The notes under the pieces are model-generated. The model saw nothing but the letters and a program-made list of their open reading frames with translations. It did no database searches and was not told the origin of the DNA. The translations under genes and the position numbers were made by a program. A DNA stretch of 64,000 nt from Mycolicibacterium palauense (GTDB lineage Bacteria > Actinomycetota > Actinomycetes > Mycobacteriales > Mycobacteriaceae): assembly GCF_002592005.1 (NCBI RefSeq), contig NZ_NVQF01000004.1, positions 1 through 64,000 on the forward strand, written 5' to 3'. Numbering within the stretch: position 1 is the stretch's first letter; each line of letters opens with the position of its first letter. Below are positions 48,437-56,555 of this stretch, piece by piece.

Positions 48437-50545
48437 CTAGTAACCATTTTCGGGTCCGTAGCCGCCTCTTGCCATGTTCGCGAAGCGGGACATGTGAAGT
48501 TGGCTGGCGACGGTTACGGATCGGCAGGGTCCCGCGCGGTGCTTGCCGATGATGATCTCGGCTTCTCCCGCTTGCGGATGATCGCGTTCGAAGGCGTCGG
48601 GTCGATGCAGCAGCATCACGACGTCGCTATCCTGCTCGATGCTGCCCGACTCGCGAAGGTCAGACACCATGGGCCGCTTGTCCGTTCGCTGTTCGGGGCC
48701 GCGGTTGAGCTGGCTGATGGCGACGACGGGAACGTCGAGTTCCTTAGCCAGCAGCTTGAGTGTCCGGGAGAATTCCGAGACCTCCTGCTGACGGCTCTCG
48801 ACCTTCTTTCCGGAGGTCATCAGCTGCATGTAGTCCACCACAACGAGTTTCAGATCCGTCTTCTGCGCCAGACGGCGGGCCTTGGCCCGGATCTCCATCA
48901 TCGTCAGGTTGGGTGAGTCGTCGATGTAGAGCGGCGCCTCGCTGATGTCGCTCATCTTCTTGGCCAGCCGGGTCCAGTCGTCGTCGCTCATCTTCCCGGA
49001 GCGCATGCTGGCCAGTTTGATCTTCGCCTCGGCCGACAGCAGCCGCATCACGATCTCGGACTTGCTCATTTCCAGGGAGAAGATGACGCTGGCCATCCGA
49101 TGTTGAATCGAGCACGATCGCATGAAATCCAGTGCCAGCGTGGAGTTGTGGGTGGGCACCATGCCGCTGCCGGCGAGGTACAGGTGGTCGTCGTTGTCGA
49201 CCTGTACGCACCGCACGGCCACGCTGTGCCGAGCGCGGATGGAGGTGACGGTGCGCTCGCCGGCCACGACGTGGATCGCTTCGCCGGGCCAGCCTGGGGC
49301 CACGACGTACCCGAGGGTGCTGAGCAGCTCGACGGCCAGGGTGCGGTTCTCGGCCAGGCGCCAGGGCGCCTCGATGGTGAAGCTGTCACCGGGCCCGCCG
49401 GTGACGGTGCTGGCGTGCAGGAGCCCGCGCAGCATGGCTCGTCGCTGCTCCAGTGACCCGCGCAGGTACCGCGACATCACCGAGTCGTATCCGGCGAGCG
49501 CAACGCTGCGGTCGCCGGCCAGGAAGCGGCCGACCGTGTACGGGTCGTCGCGCTGGGTGGCGATCGCGGGCAGCTCGACGGCGGCGGCGGTGGGGATGGT
49601 GTCGCCCACCCGCAGTTCGGCGGTGATCGCGATGCCGCGTCGAGTCGCCCACTGGTGCTGTTCGTCGGCGGTGATCACCGTGCCGTCGGAGAATTCGATG
49701 TCGTAGCAGGGCCGGCCGTGGAGGACCTCTGTCGCCGCGACGACACGGGTGGGGCGGCCGTCGGCGCCGAGCAGTTCGTCTCCGACCCGGACCTCATCCA
49801 TGGTGGTCCAGCCGGTCGGTGTGGGCAGAGCGGTGTTGAGCGCCAGCGCCTTCCCGACGCCGGGGCGCGCCGCGACGGTGATCATCTGGCCGGGGTGCAG
49901 CCCGTTGGTCAGTTCGTCGAGTTCGATGAACCCGGTGGGCACACCGCGGGCCAGGCCGCCGTTGGTGCTCAGCTCGTCGAGTTCGTCCATCGCCGGCTGC
50001 AGCAGATCGGCCAGCGCCACGTAGTCCTCGCGGCGATCTCGATTGGTGACGTCGTAGACCTCGGCTTGAGCGCGGTCGACGACATCGGCGACGTCGGCGC
50101 CTTCTGCCCCCGCGTAGCCGTACTGGACGACGCGGGTGCCCGCCTCGACGAGACGGCGCAGCGTCGCCTTCTCGGCCACGATCCGCCCGTAGTAGCCGGC
50201 GTTGGCCGCGGTGGGAACCGTCGCCAGCAGGGTGTGCAGATAGGGCGCCCCACCAACGCGGCGCAGAGTGCCACGGCGGTCGAGCTCGGCGGCGACGGTC
50301 ACCGCGTCGGCGGGTTCACCGCGGCCGTAGAGGTCCAGGATGACGTCGAAGATGCTCTGGTGACGCGGCTTGTAGAAGTCACCCGGCCGCAGAGCTTCCA
50401 AGACGTCGGCGATCGCGTCCTTGCTCAACAGCATCGCCCCGAGCACGGACTGCTCGGCGCTGTCGTCGTGTGGGGGCAGCCTGCCGTAGTCGCTGTCGTC
50501 GGAGCGTTCGCTGACCGCTGCGGATCGGTGATCGAGGGCGGTCAT
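48437..50545 (-). CDS. dnaB: Replicative DNA helicase DnaB containing an intein
   Basis: The 702-residue precursor contains a 235-residue intein (233-467) inside the Walker A loop (ARPGVGK, then S467+1 TLALDF). After splicing the host protein would be 467 residues, normal for DnaB. The N-terminal domain (PHDDSAEQSVLGAMLLSKDA) and the RecA-like motor (VIFSLEMSKSEIVMRLL, LVVVDYMQL, SQLNRGPEQR, DSDVVMLLHR) are complete. DnaB unwinds the replication fork, so the plasmid supplies its own helicase. ATG 50545 has GGAAGGAGACC upstream and a family-2 promoter. Confidence 0.95.
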   Translation of the reverse strand: MTALDHRSAAVSERSDDSDYGRLPPHDDSAEQSVLGAMLLSKDAIADVLEALRPGDFYKPRHQSIFDVILDLYGRGEPADAVTVAAELDRRGTLRRVGGAPYLHTLLATVPTAANAGYYGRIVAEKATLRRLVEAGTRVVQYGYAGAEGADVADVVDRAQAEVYDVTNRDRREDYVALADLLQPAMDELDELSTNGGLARGVPTGFIELDELTNGLHPGQMITVAARPGVGKALALNTALPTPTGWTTMDEVRVGDELLGADGRPTRVVAATEVLHGRPCYDIEFSDGTVITADEQHQWATRRGIAITAELRVGDTIPTAAAVELPAIATQRDDPYTVGRFLAGDRSVALAGYDSVMSRYLRGSLEQRRAMLRGLLHASTVTGGPGDSFTIEAPWRLAENRTLAVELLSTLGYVVAPGWPGEAIHVVAGERTVTSIRARHSVAVRCVQVDNDDHLYLAGSGMVPTHNSTLALDFMRSCSIQHRMASVIFSLEMSKSEIVMRLLSAEAKIKLASMRSGKMSDDDWTRLAKKMSDISEAPLYIDDSPNLTMMEIRAKARRLAQKTDLKLVVVDYMQLMTSGKKVESRQQEVSEFSRTLKLLAKELDVPVVAISQLNRGPEQRTDKRPMVSDLRESGSIEQDSDVVMLLHRPDAFERDHPQAGEAEIIIGKHRAGPCRSVTVASQLHMSRFANMARGGYGPENGY
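49145..49849 (-). other. Class-3-type intein in DnaB with decayed endonuclease
   Basis: The intein starts with Ala (ALALNTALPTPTGW) instead of Cys or Ser, ends with THN, and is followed by Ser. Trp in DEQHQWATR, Cys in VRCVQVDN and Thr in VPTHN make the WCT set of class 3 inteins. The middle keeps traces of a LAGLIDADG endonuclease (YLRGSLEQRRAMLRGLLHAS), but the catalytic acidic residue is replaced by His-Ala-Ser and the first motif is gone. It should splice but not home. Confidence 0.9.
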
Positions 50546-50577
50546 CTCCGGTCTCCTTCCTGTGCCGTCGTGTGGTG

Positions 50578-50605
50578 AGTACCGCCGGGCCGATCCGTTT
50601 CCGTC
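50578..50605 (-). promoter_or_regulatory. Family-2 promoter motif upstream of dnaB
   Basis: GACGGAA-N15-GGTACT, 33 bp before the dnaB ATG, linking this promoter family to plasmid replication. Confidence 0.75.
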
Positions 50606-50656
50606 ACCGCAGGCTGGATCCGTGCCCGTGATCTGCGGTGACGGCAGGTCCCCGCG

Positions 50657-51547
50657 TCAGGCGGCGGCAGGCGCGATGCCGCCGGCGTTGGCGGTGGTCC
50701 GGGGGGTGGCCGAGGCTGAGCGCAGGACGCCGCGGAAGCCGTCCGGCGTGGCCAGACGGGAGCCGGCGGGCCGGTGCAGGTTGTAGCGCTCGTGCAGGGT
50801 GAGCGCCACGAATTTGGGGAGTGCACCGGTGCCGTGCTTGCCGTTGGCCTTTTTGGCGCGCGCCAGGGCGCCGACCCGCTCGGGGGTCAGGTCGATCAGC
50901 GCGTCGACGAGGGTGTCGCAGTCGAACTGCGCGTCGGTGCCGAACGCGTCGAGCATGACCGCCATCCCGCCGACCATGGGTGCGTCGAAGGCGTTCTGCT
51001 GGGGTCCCCATGTGTCGTGCAGCATTCTGAGGCTGTCGCGCAGCAGGGGATGTCCGCCGCGGCTGCCGACGATCTTCTCCAGCATGGCGGTGCACCTGAT
51101 GTGCCCGTCCTTGGGTGCGTCGTCGACACGCAGTCCGACCCGCGCCACGGTGGCCTCGATCGCGGCGACGTCGGGGTCTTTCTGCGCGCGTCGCGCTTTC
51201 CACCTGTCCCAGGTGCTCAACCGGCGGCGGTGGACGTCGATGCCGTGGAACAGCTGGGCCTCTTCGGCGACCGACAGGCCGCTGTGGACGCGGGCGGCGA
51301 TGGATGCGGCCGGATTGATGGCATTTACTGTGGCCCAACGGTGTTGGCCTTCGATCACCGCGTAGCGCGGGTTGTGGTCGGGTCCCCGGTCGGAGACCTC
51401 GATGACTCCGAGCAGCTTCGGCTCGAAGGAGTTGGTCATGGTGCGCACGCGCTGCGGATCCAGGGGCCGTTGGTAGGTGTGGTCGACGAATAACTCGGTG
51501 ACGGGGATGGCCAGGACGTAGGGGGCCAGCGGGTGGGGTGTGGTCAT
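50657..51547 (-). CDS. ParB-like nuclease-fold protein
   Basis: A 296-residue protein from ATG 51547 with an N-terminal ParB/sulfiredoxin-type domain: LAIPVTELFVDHTYQRPLDP, then RYAVIEGQHRWATVNAI, the GxHR/GQHR box. The rest is helical (AIEATVARVGLRVDDAPKDG) and resembles phage ParB-like proteins. It lacks the ParB helix-turn-helix seen in segregation proteins, so a role with ParA at 55704 is uncertain. Last gene of a coupled five-gene operon with whiB. Confidence 0.78.
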   Translation of the reverse strand: MTTPHPLAPYVLAIPVTELFVDHTYQRPLDPQRVRTMTNSFEPKLLGVIEVSDRGPDHNPRYAVIEGQHRWATVNAINPAASIAARVHSGLSVAEEAQLFHGIDVHRRRLSTWDRWKARRAQKDPDVAAIEATVARVGLRVDDAPKDGHIRCTAMLEKIVGSRGGHPLLRDSLRMLHDTWGPQQNAFDAPMVGGMAVMLDAFGTDAQFDCDTLVDALIDLTPERVGALARAKKANGKHGTGALPKFVALTLHERYNLHRPAGSRLATPDGFRGVLRSASATPRTTANAGGIAPAAA

Positions 51548-51810
51548 CGGTGTGCCTCCTTCGCGGGTACGTGGGCGGGGGTGACGAGGGCCCAGGCGAC
51601 GTGGCGGCGCCCCGGACGGCGCAGGCGCCGGACCTCGCCGCGGTGTTCGAGGACGAGCAGGTTGCGGTAGACGGTCTCGTTGACCAGTCCCGGCGCCCAG
51701 CGCGCCAACAGCTGGCGCAGCTCGGCGGTGGTCAGGTCGCCGCCGGCCTCGGACAGGACGTTGAGCAGGTGCTTGCGGACGAGTTCGGGATCCGGGTGCT
51801 GTGCGCTCAC
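51544..51810 (-). CDS. Small winged-helix protein
   Basis: An 88-residue protein from GTG 51810. LLNVLSEAGGDLTTAELRQL followed by NETVYRNLLVLEHRGEVRRL reads as a winged helix. GTGA and ATGA overlaps join it to its neighbours. Probably DNA binding. Confidence 0.65.
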   Translation of the reverse strand: MSAQHPDPELVRKHLLNVLSEAGGDLTTAELRQLLARWAPGLVNETVYRNLLVLEHRGEVRRLRRPGRRHVAWALVTPAHVPAKEAHR

Positions 51811-52160
51811 CGCGCCACGACCGGTTCGTCGGCGCGGTGGTTGAAGATCTCGACCTGCGGCGCCGGGGGGCCGGTGATGGCCGCGCATGCCGGGCACAGC
51901 GGTGCGCCGTCCTTGAGTAGTGCGCTCGGCGCGGCTTGGATGAGGCGCACTCCGCACCGGGAGCGCGGCGGCCGCCCGAACGCGACGTCGAGGAGGTGCT
52001 GCACACGCCCGACGCAGTGGATGACCTGTGTGCCCTCGTAGCGCCGCCGGCAGCCGCAGCGCTGGCCGTGGGGTGGATCCCAGTGCCGTAGGGAGCCGTG
52101 CAGGTAGTAGTCCGGAACCCAGGACGCCGGGGTGGCGATGACGCTGGCGGGCGAGGTCAT
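51807..52160 (-). CDS. Zinc-binding hypothetical protein
   Basis: A 117-residue protein from ATG 52160 with Cys-rich patches RCGCRRRY, HCVG, RCGV and CPACAAI, probably a zinc ribbon. Overlaps both neighbours (ATGA, GTGA). Confidence 0.65.
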   Translation of the reverse strand: MTSPASVIATPASWVPDYYLHGSLRHWDPPHGQRCGCRRRYEGTQVIHCVGRVQHLLDVAFGRPPRSRCGVRLIQAAPSALLKDGAPLCPACAAITGPPAPQVEIFNHRADEPVVAR

Positions 52161-52885
52161 CGCCGTCCGCCGGTTCGTCCGGCCACCCACAGCGCCTGGT
52201 AGTCCAGGCGGGCCAGCAGGTGCAGATCCTGGGCGGGCAGCGACGGCAGCATCCGGGCCAGCGCCGCCGCGGCGGTACCGTCGTACTCCATGGCGGCCGG
52301 GAAGATCGCCGTCACGTCACCGGGGATGTCGGCGATGAAGCCGCCGCCGGCGATGTCCTCGCCGAGGTGGCGGACGGTCCAGCCGTACTTGCCGACCAGT
52401 CGCGCGAGCAGCCATGCTGCGGTGCGCGCCCGCGTCAGGGGTTGTTGGCCGGCGGGCACGGTGGGCAGCGCTTCGCCGCGTCGCCAGTTGCGGTGATGGC
52501 GGTGCGGGGAGCCGACCTGCGATTGCACCAGCCAGCACAGTTGGGTGAGCCATTCATCGCCGGTCTCGGCGTCGTTCTGGCCCAGACTGGCGACCGCCCT
52601 TGCCAGTTCGAGCAGCCGGTGTGCGGGCGCGTTGCCCGGAACCTGTTGGCGTGCTGGGCGGTTGCCGCGTAGGTCCCAGCTCACGGTGACGGTGCGCCGT
52701 GTCGGGGTGTGGGCGGTGACGAAGGCGGTGGCGGTGTGGGCGTCGAATTCGAGGCGCTTGGCGTGCCAGCCGTAAGCCGCGAGATCCACTGCGGTCCAGT
52801 AGGCGTCGACCACCTCGGCGGGCGGCTGGTCATCACCGAATCCGGGGATCTGGCGGCGCCCGGAGCGCTGCGCGGGCCGGGTCAT
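52157..52885 (-). CDS. Hypothetical protein of the whiB operon
   Basis: A 242-residue protein from ATG 52885. The first 100 residues are alpha/beta (ATAFVTAHTPTRRTVTVSWD), followed by helical ARAVASLGQNDAETGDEWLT and a C-terminal segment (YDGTAAAALARMLPSLPAQD). No family is recognised. ATGA overlap with whiB. Confidence 0.65.
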   Translation of the reverse strand: MTRPAQRSGRRQIPGFGDDQPPAEVVDAYWTAVDLAAYGWHAKRLEFDAHTATAFVTAHTPTRRTVTVSWDLRGNRPARQQVPGNAPAHRLLELARAVASLGQNDAETGDEWLTQLCWLVQSQVGSPHRHHRNWRRGEALPTVPAGQQPLTRARTAAWLLARLVGKYGWTVRHLGEDIAGGGFIADIPGDVTAIFPAAMEYDGTAAAALARMLPSLPAQDLHLLARLDYQALWVAGRTGGRR

Positions 52886-53244
52886 CCCGCCAACCTCACG
52901 TCGTGGTCGTCGTCGGTGGTGGCGGCGATCGCCGCGACATGGTGGTCGTCTTGCGCGGGATGGATGTCGATACCGCGCTTGAGCCGACGTCGCTCGCGTT
53001 CGGAGAGTCCGCCCCAGATGCCGAAACGCTCGTCGTTGTCGAGCGCCCATTTCAGGCACTGGTCCCGTACCGGGCAGCCGAGGCAGATCTTCTTGGCTTC
53101 CCTTGTTGATCCGCCTTTCTCCGGGAAGAACGCATCGGGGTCGGTCTGCGGGCACAACGCCCGCTCGTACCACTCCTCGTCCGACGGTTGCGGTGGCTGG
53201 CTCTCCAGCATGGCGGTCAACTCGATCACGGCGGCTTCAGACAT
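52882..53244 (-). CDS. whiB: WhiB-family iron-sulfur regulator
   Basis: The 120-residue product has the four cluster cysteines (C31, C54, C57, C63) spaced as in WhiB proteins, the GIWGG turn in RFGIWGGLSERERRRLKR and a basic end. WhiB proteins carry a 4Fe-4S cluster and bind domain 4 of the main sigma factor; several work with WhiA. ATG 53244 follows AAGGAGGT. It heads the coupled operon down to 50657. A plasmid WhiA lies at 5630. Confidence 0.93.
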   Translation of the reverse strand: MSEAAVIELTAMLESQPPQPSDEEWYERALCPQTDPDAFFPEKGGSTREAKKICLGCPVRDQCLKWALDNDERFGIWGGLSERERRRLKRGIDIHPAQDDHHVAAIAATTDDDHDVRLAG

Positions 53245-53560
53245 CGCGCTACCTCCTTGGGTCAGTCGCTTTCGCGGTCCCGAGTGTGCAAATCCAACCC
53301 GTTATGATTTGCACATCCGTGGGCCTAGATTAGCGATTGACTAGGGCAAATACGCTTCCCGCTATCGGTAACTTTATCTCTGTAGGTGATTTTGTCGTGA
53401 GCGGGTTGTGAGCGCTGTGTGCACGTCGACGGGTTGGTTGCCGTGGCCTGCGGCGATGTCACGTCCCTGATTGAGTGGTCGCCAACGGCCGGTGGCGACC
53501 TCGGTGAGGCCGCCACTCGGGGGCACTGTCATTTGCGCTGGCAGCGGCGCTGGAGCGTAG
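53245..53560. promoter_or_regulatory. Low-GC intergenic region with nested inverted repeats
   Basis: 316 bases with no gene, with an AT-rich core at about 53320-53400. It includes TGTGCAAATC-N11-GATTTGCACA at 53285-53315 and CCTAG-N12-CTAGG at 53324-53345. It may hold the whiB promoter and operator and is a candidate replication-origin area (inference). Confidence 0.6.
53285..53315. repeat. Perfect 10-bp inverted repeat (operator candidate)
   Basis: TGTGCAAATC and GATTTGCACA are exact complements 11 bases apart. A half-site with the same flanks lies in the parA promoter at 56556-56571 on the other strand, so one protein may bind both. Confidence 0.75.
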
Positions 53561-54589
53561 CTAGGCCGGTCGGAGCGTCGACCCGACTTCGCTGTAGTCG
53601 AATTCGAACATCGCCAGGAGGTCGGTGTTGAGTTCGTCGAGGGAGGCTGCGGCGAGCTCGTTCTCGGCCGCGGCGGCCCAGAATGTGCTGTCGGCGACCT
53701 CGGCGACGACACCGGCCCGCTGTGCACGCTGGTACAGACTGTCGAGAGTCGCCACGCATTGATGCAGCACCATCAGCCGACCCAGGAGAGCCTCGGTGAG
53801 ATGCCTGGTTTCCCCACGCAGCGCGGCCGCCCACGCGCCGGTGACCAGGTGCCCGACCCGAACACGGTTGATCTCGTGTTGATCGAGAACACAAGCGGCG
53901 CGGGCGATCTGAAAGATCTCCTCGTCCGCGTCGAAACGTGTTCGAACGAGGGTGAGCCCCGGCAAGTCCCAGGCCGGACTCTGATCGAGCAGGCTCACGA
54001 TGGTGAACCCTTCGAGAAGGAAGGCGCCGCCGGCCGAGACCGGGCCGGCACCGGCGAGGGGATTCCAGTCCAGAGTTCGCTGAGCGACGTGGACCTCCGC
54101 GGCCTGGGATCTGGTGAGCTTGAGTGGGTCACGGTTGGCCCACAGCAGCAGCGACGCGACGACCAGCGCCGCGCCGCCGCAGGCCGCGGCGCCCCAGGCG
54201 GCCCACGCACCGATGCCGGCGTCATCGTCGGGGGCGCGCAGGCTCAGGGCCGCGACGAAGGCGAGCATCACCGCCGCGGCGACCCAGCACACGGCGCCCC
54301 GTGGGGAGATCCATCGCGGGAGTCGACGGCGGCGCGGCCCAGGGGTGCCGTAGAGCGCGGCGGGATGCATGCCACTGGCTCGCCGGCGCACGATCAGTTC
54401 GGCTGTCGGGGTGCTGAGATCCGCCAGGCGCAGCGGCGCGAGGTACCGCCCACGCCACAGCCAGGCGGGTCCGTCAACGGTGATACTGCGGCGGTCCTGG
54501 GCTTGCCAGAACGCCAGCCGCATCCGAATGTGGGCCTTGAGCGCCGTGCCGACGGCCGCGGTGCCGTCGTCGCCGTGTTCGCTGTCCAC
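53561..54589 (-). CDS. Membrane protein of unknown function
   Basis: A 342-residue protein from GTG 54589 with AAGGACC upstream. Two hydrophobic segments (AVCWVAAAVMLAFVAALSLR and WAAWGAAACGGAALVVASLL) lie in the first half; the remaining ~170 residues are helical and probably cytoplasmic (FQIARAACVLDQHEINRVRV, ATLDSLYQRAQRAGVVAEVA). No family is recognised. Confidence 0.7.
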   Translation of the reverse strand: MDSEHGDDGTAAVGTALKAHIRMRLAFWQAQDRRSITVDGPAWLWRGRYLAPLRLADLSTPTAELIVRRRASGMHPAALYGTPGPRRRRLPRWISPRGAVCWVAAAVMLAFVAALSLRAPDDDAGIGAWAAWGAAACGGAALVVASLLLWANRDPLKLTRSQAAEVHVAQRTLDWNPLAGAGPVSAGGAFLLEGFTIVSLLDQSPAWDLPGLTLVRTRFDADEEIFQIARAACVLDQHEINRVRVGHLVTGAWAAALRGETRHLTEALLGRLMVLHQCVATLDSLYQRAQRAGVVAEVADSTFWAAAAENELAAASLDELNTDLLAMFEFDYSEVGSTLRPA

Positions 54590-54820
54590 CTCAGGTCCTT
54601 CTCCCGTTCCGGGGAGCGAAAATCCCCCTCGGAGAATGCAACTCCGGCACGGGGCACGTTGCCGCACCGCTACCGGGAAACCTCTTGCCAAAGACCCCTG
54701 TTAGGCACCGTGCCGGAGTTGCGAGCCTCAGTCTATTGGCTCGATCAGCTCGAATCGCCTGCCGCACAGGGGTTGCTTTTCACAACATCCACCGGCGCGC
54801 AGTGAGCTCGCGTCAGGCCC
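54590..54820. other. Intergenic region with a 15-bp inverted repeat
   Basis: 231 bases between two leftward genes, without a gene. It holds the long inverted repeat at 54638-54722. Confidence 0.55.
54638..54722. repeat. 15-bp perfect inverted repeat, 55-bp spacer
   Basis: GCAACTCCGGCACGG at 54638-54652 and its exact complement at 54708-54722. The size and spacing suit a recombination, resolution or origin site better than a terminator. It lies between the membrane protein and the XRE regulator of the maintenance region. Confidence 0.75.
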
Positions 54821-55216
54821 CTATTCGGGCAGGAAATCGTCGGGCATGAAGTACGACGGGGGGACGCCGAACAGGCGCGCCAGTTCGTACACGACGTCCA
54901 GACGTGGGGGCGCCTCGCCGTGGAAGTAGCGGTAGATCTGCGTCTGGGAAACCGGCAGATCCGGTGCTTGCTCCTTGAGCATCCGCTGGATGCGCAGCGG
55001 CGTGAGCTTCCGCACCCTGTCGGTTTCGAGCATGCGCACGTTCATGCTTCCAGCTAATTCCTGGAACTTCTTGGCGAAGAATTCGGTCGCGACGTGCGGA
55101 GGGTCGATAGCAGCCTTGCCGCGTTGTTCGGCGCGTATCAGTTCGTGCGTGCCACCTTCGGGCTTATCGTCGTCTTCGGCCGCGATGTCGGCAATGTTGT
55201 CCATGTGGTTGGTCAC
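54821..55216 (-). CDS. XRE-type (EspR-like) transcriptional regulator
   Basis: A 131-residue protein from GTG 55216 (ATG 55204 is possible). The C-terminal half carries a helix-turn-helix, TPLRIQRMLKEQAPDLPVSQ then TQIYRYFHGEAPPRLDVVYE, and an LARLFGVPPSYFMPDDF tail as in XRE/EspR proteins. The N-terminus is acidic and disordered. It follows parA and its partner and may control plasmid maintenance or ESX genes. Confidence 0.75.
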   Translation of the reverse strand: MTNHMDNIADIAAEDDDKPEGGTHELIRAEQRGKAAIDPPHVATEFFAKKFQELAGSMNVRMLETDRVRKLTPLRIQRMLKEQAPDLPVSQTQIYRYFHGEAPPRLDVVYELARLFGVPPSYFMPDDFLPE

Positions 55217-55285
55217 CCGTCACCCAATCCTGCGTCGATGCCAATCGGCCGATCCCCCGACTTGTTTACCAGCAACGATTCCAGC

Positions 55286-55711
55286 CTATCCAGTAGACGT
55301 CGAATCTCCACCAGCGGGATGCCCATCCGTCACACTCGGGACACCTGCTACCGGCGGCGGTAACGCCCGAGCCACGCCGGGAATGTGCACGCCGCGGCGT
55401 TCGAGGAACTCCTGGATCGCCAGCGACGCTGCGTCCCCTTTGGGCAAGTCGTACTCGTCGACGAATGCAGCAAACGCGTTGTGCACGTTGGTGTTGATGT
55501 GCACGTTGATCCCCGTGCGCTTGACCTTGCGACTGCGCAGCTGCTCCAGCGCCGGATCGTGGGCCACCAGGTCGGACACCTGGTGGCCGGCAGCGGTCGG
55601 CGTGGCCGCCGGCGTGGCCGCCGCGGTGCCGGAGGGAACACCTCGCATCCGGGCAGCGTCCTGAGACACCGCCCGCCCGCGAGCGGTCGGCAGTGGCATG
55701 TCCTTAGCCAT
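55286..55711 (-). CDS. ParA partner, ribbon-helix-helix-like
   Basis: A 141-residue protein whose start overlaps the end of parA by eight bases. The middle (TGINVHINTNVHNAFAAFVD, DAASLAIQEFLERRGV) looks like a ribbon-helix-helix DNA-binding fold; both ends are Pro/Ala-rich. By position it is the centromere-binding partner of ParA. Confidence 0.75.
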   Translation of the reverse strand: MAKDMPLPTARGRAVSQDAARMRGVPSGTAAATPAATPTAAGHQVSDLVAHDPALEQLRSRKVKRTGINVHINTNVHNAFAAFVDEYDLPKGDAASLAIQEFLERRGVHIPGVARALPPPVAGVPSVTDGHPAGGDSTSTG

Positions 55712-56555
55712 TGGGGATCAATCCTTCCTCCGCGATGCGAATCGCGACGCGCTGATAGTCCTCAGCGGCGGTACAGGTCGGGTCGTACACCGAGATCGGC
55801 TGACTGTGCGCCTTGGCTTCGGTGACACGCACCGTGCGCGAGATGTAGCCCAGGTACTCCTTGGACCACGCGTCCTCGACGGCACGCCGGATGGTCTTGG
55901 TCGCTCGCGAGCCGCTCATGTAGTTCGTCAGCAACACGTGGGTGATCTTGATGCCGGGGTTGTTGAGGTCCACGTTCTCCACCGCCGCGTCCAGAGACGC
56001 CAGCGCGGCCACCTCGTCGGGGCCGGTGCCCACGGTCGCCAAAACCCACGTCGCTGCCGAAAGTGCCGCGGAGGCAAGTTCGTTGAGCGTCGGCCGGCAG
56101 TCGATGATGATGTAGTCGTAGGCCGGCAGCGTCTCCACCTCCCGGCGCAGCCTCATCTGACCTCCGGGCCCCAGACCCTTGTCGAGTTCGTCGAGCGCCT
56201 CCCTCGACGGCGCGACGTCGACCCCGAAATCGGTTCCCTGAATGACGTCGTTGAGCGGCAACCTGCGGTGCTTCTCCGGATGCAGCACGTTGAACATGGT
56301 CGGCGTCGGGTCACCGTCGGGCGGAATGTCCAAGCCCAGGCCGGAGGTGGCGTTGCCCTGCGGATCCATGTCGATGAGCAGCACGCGGATCGGACGAGTC
56401 TGCTGCTCGGCCTCATCGAACACCTCCAGGCGAGTCAGTTCGTAGCTGAGGTTCACCGCGGTGGTGGTCTTACCCACACCGCCCTTACGCATGGCGACCG
56501 CAATGACCACGGGCGGGGAATTCAGGGCCCGGACCAGCTTCGGAGTCTTTGGCAT
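55704..56555 (-). CDS. parA: ParA-family partition ATPase
   Basis: A 283-residue ParA with deviant Walker A KGGVGKTT (24-31), LLIDMDPQGNATSGL (motif A'), YDYIIIDCRPTL and LLTNYMSG. ParA moves plasmid copies apart before division by ATP-dependent binding to the nucleoid. The ATG at 56555 is preceded by TATGAT and six bases with no ribosome site, fitting a leaderless transcript. It is followed by a partner gene with an eight-base overlap. Confidence 0.93.
   Translation of the reverse strand: MPKTPKLVRALNSPPVVIAVAMRKGGVGKTTTAVNLSYELTRLEVFDEAEQQTRPIRVLLIDMDPQGNATSGLGLDIPPDGDPTPTMFNVLHPEKHRRLPLNDVIQGTDFGVDVAPSREALDELDKGLGPGGQMRLRREVETLPAYDYIIIDCRPTLNELASAALSAATWVLATVGTGPDEVAALASLDAAVENVDLNNPGIKITHVLLTNYMSGSRATKTIRRAVEDAWSKEYLGYISRTVRVTEAKAHSQPISVYDPTCTAAEDYQRVAIRIAEEGLIPNG

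Noticed and set aside
50657..51547. ParB partner of ParA
   Set aside because: Only the ParB-like N-terminal fold is seen, the gene is in the whiB operon 4 kb from parA, and parA has its own RHH-like partner. I left it as ParB-like of unknown role.
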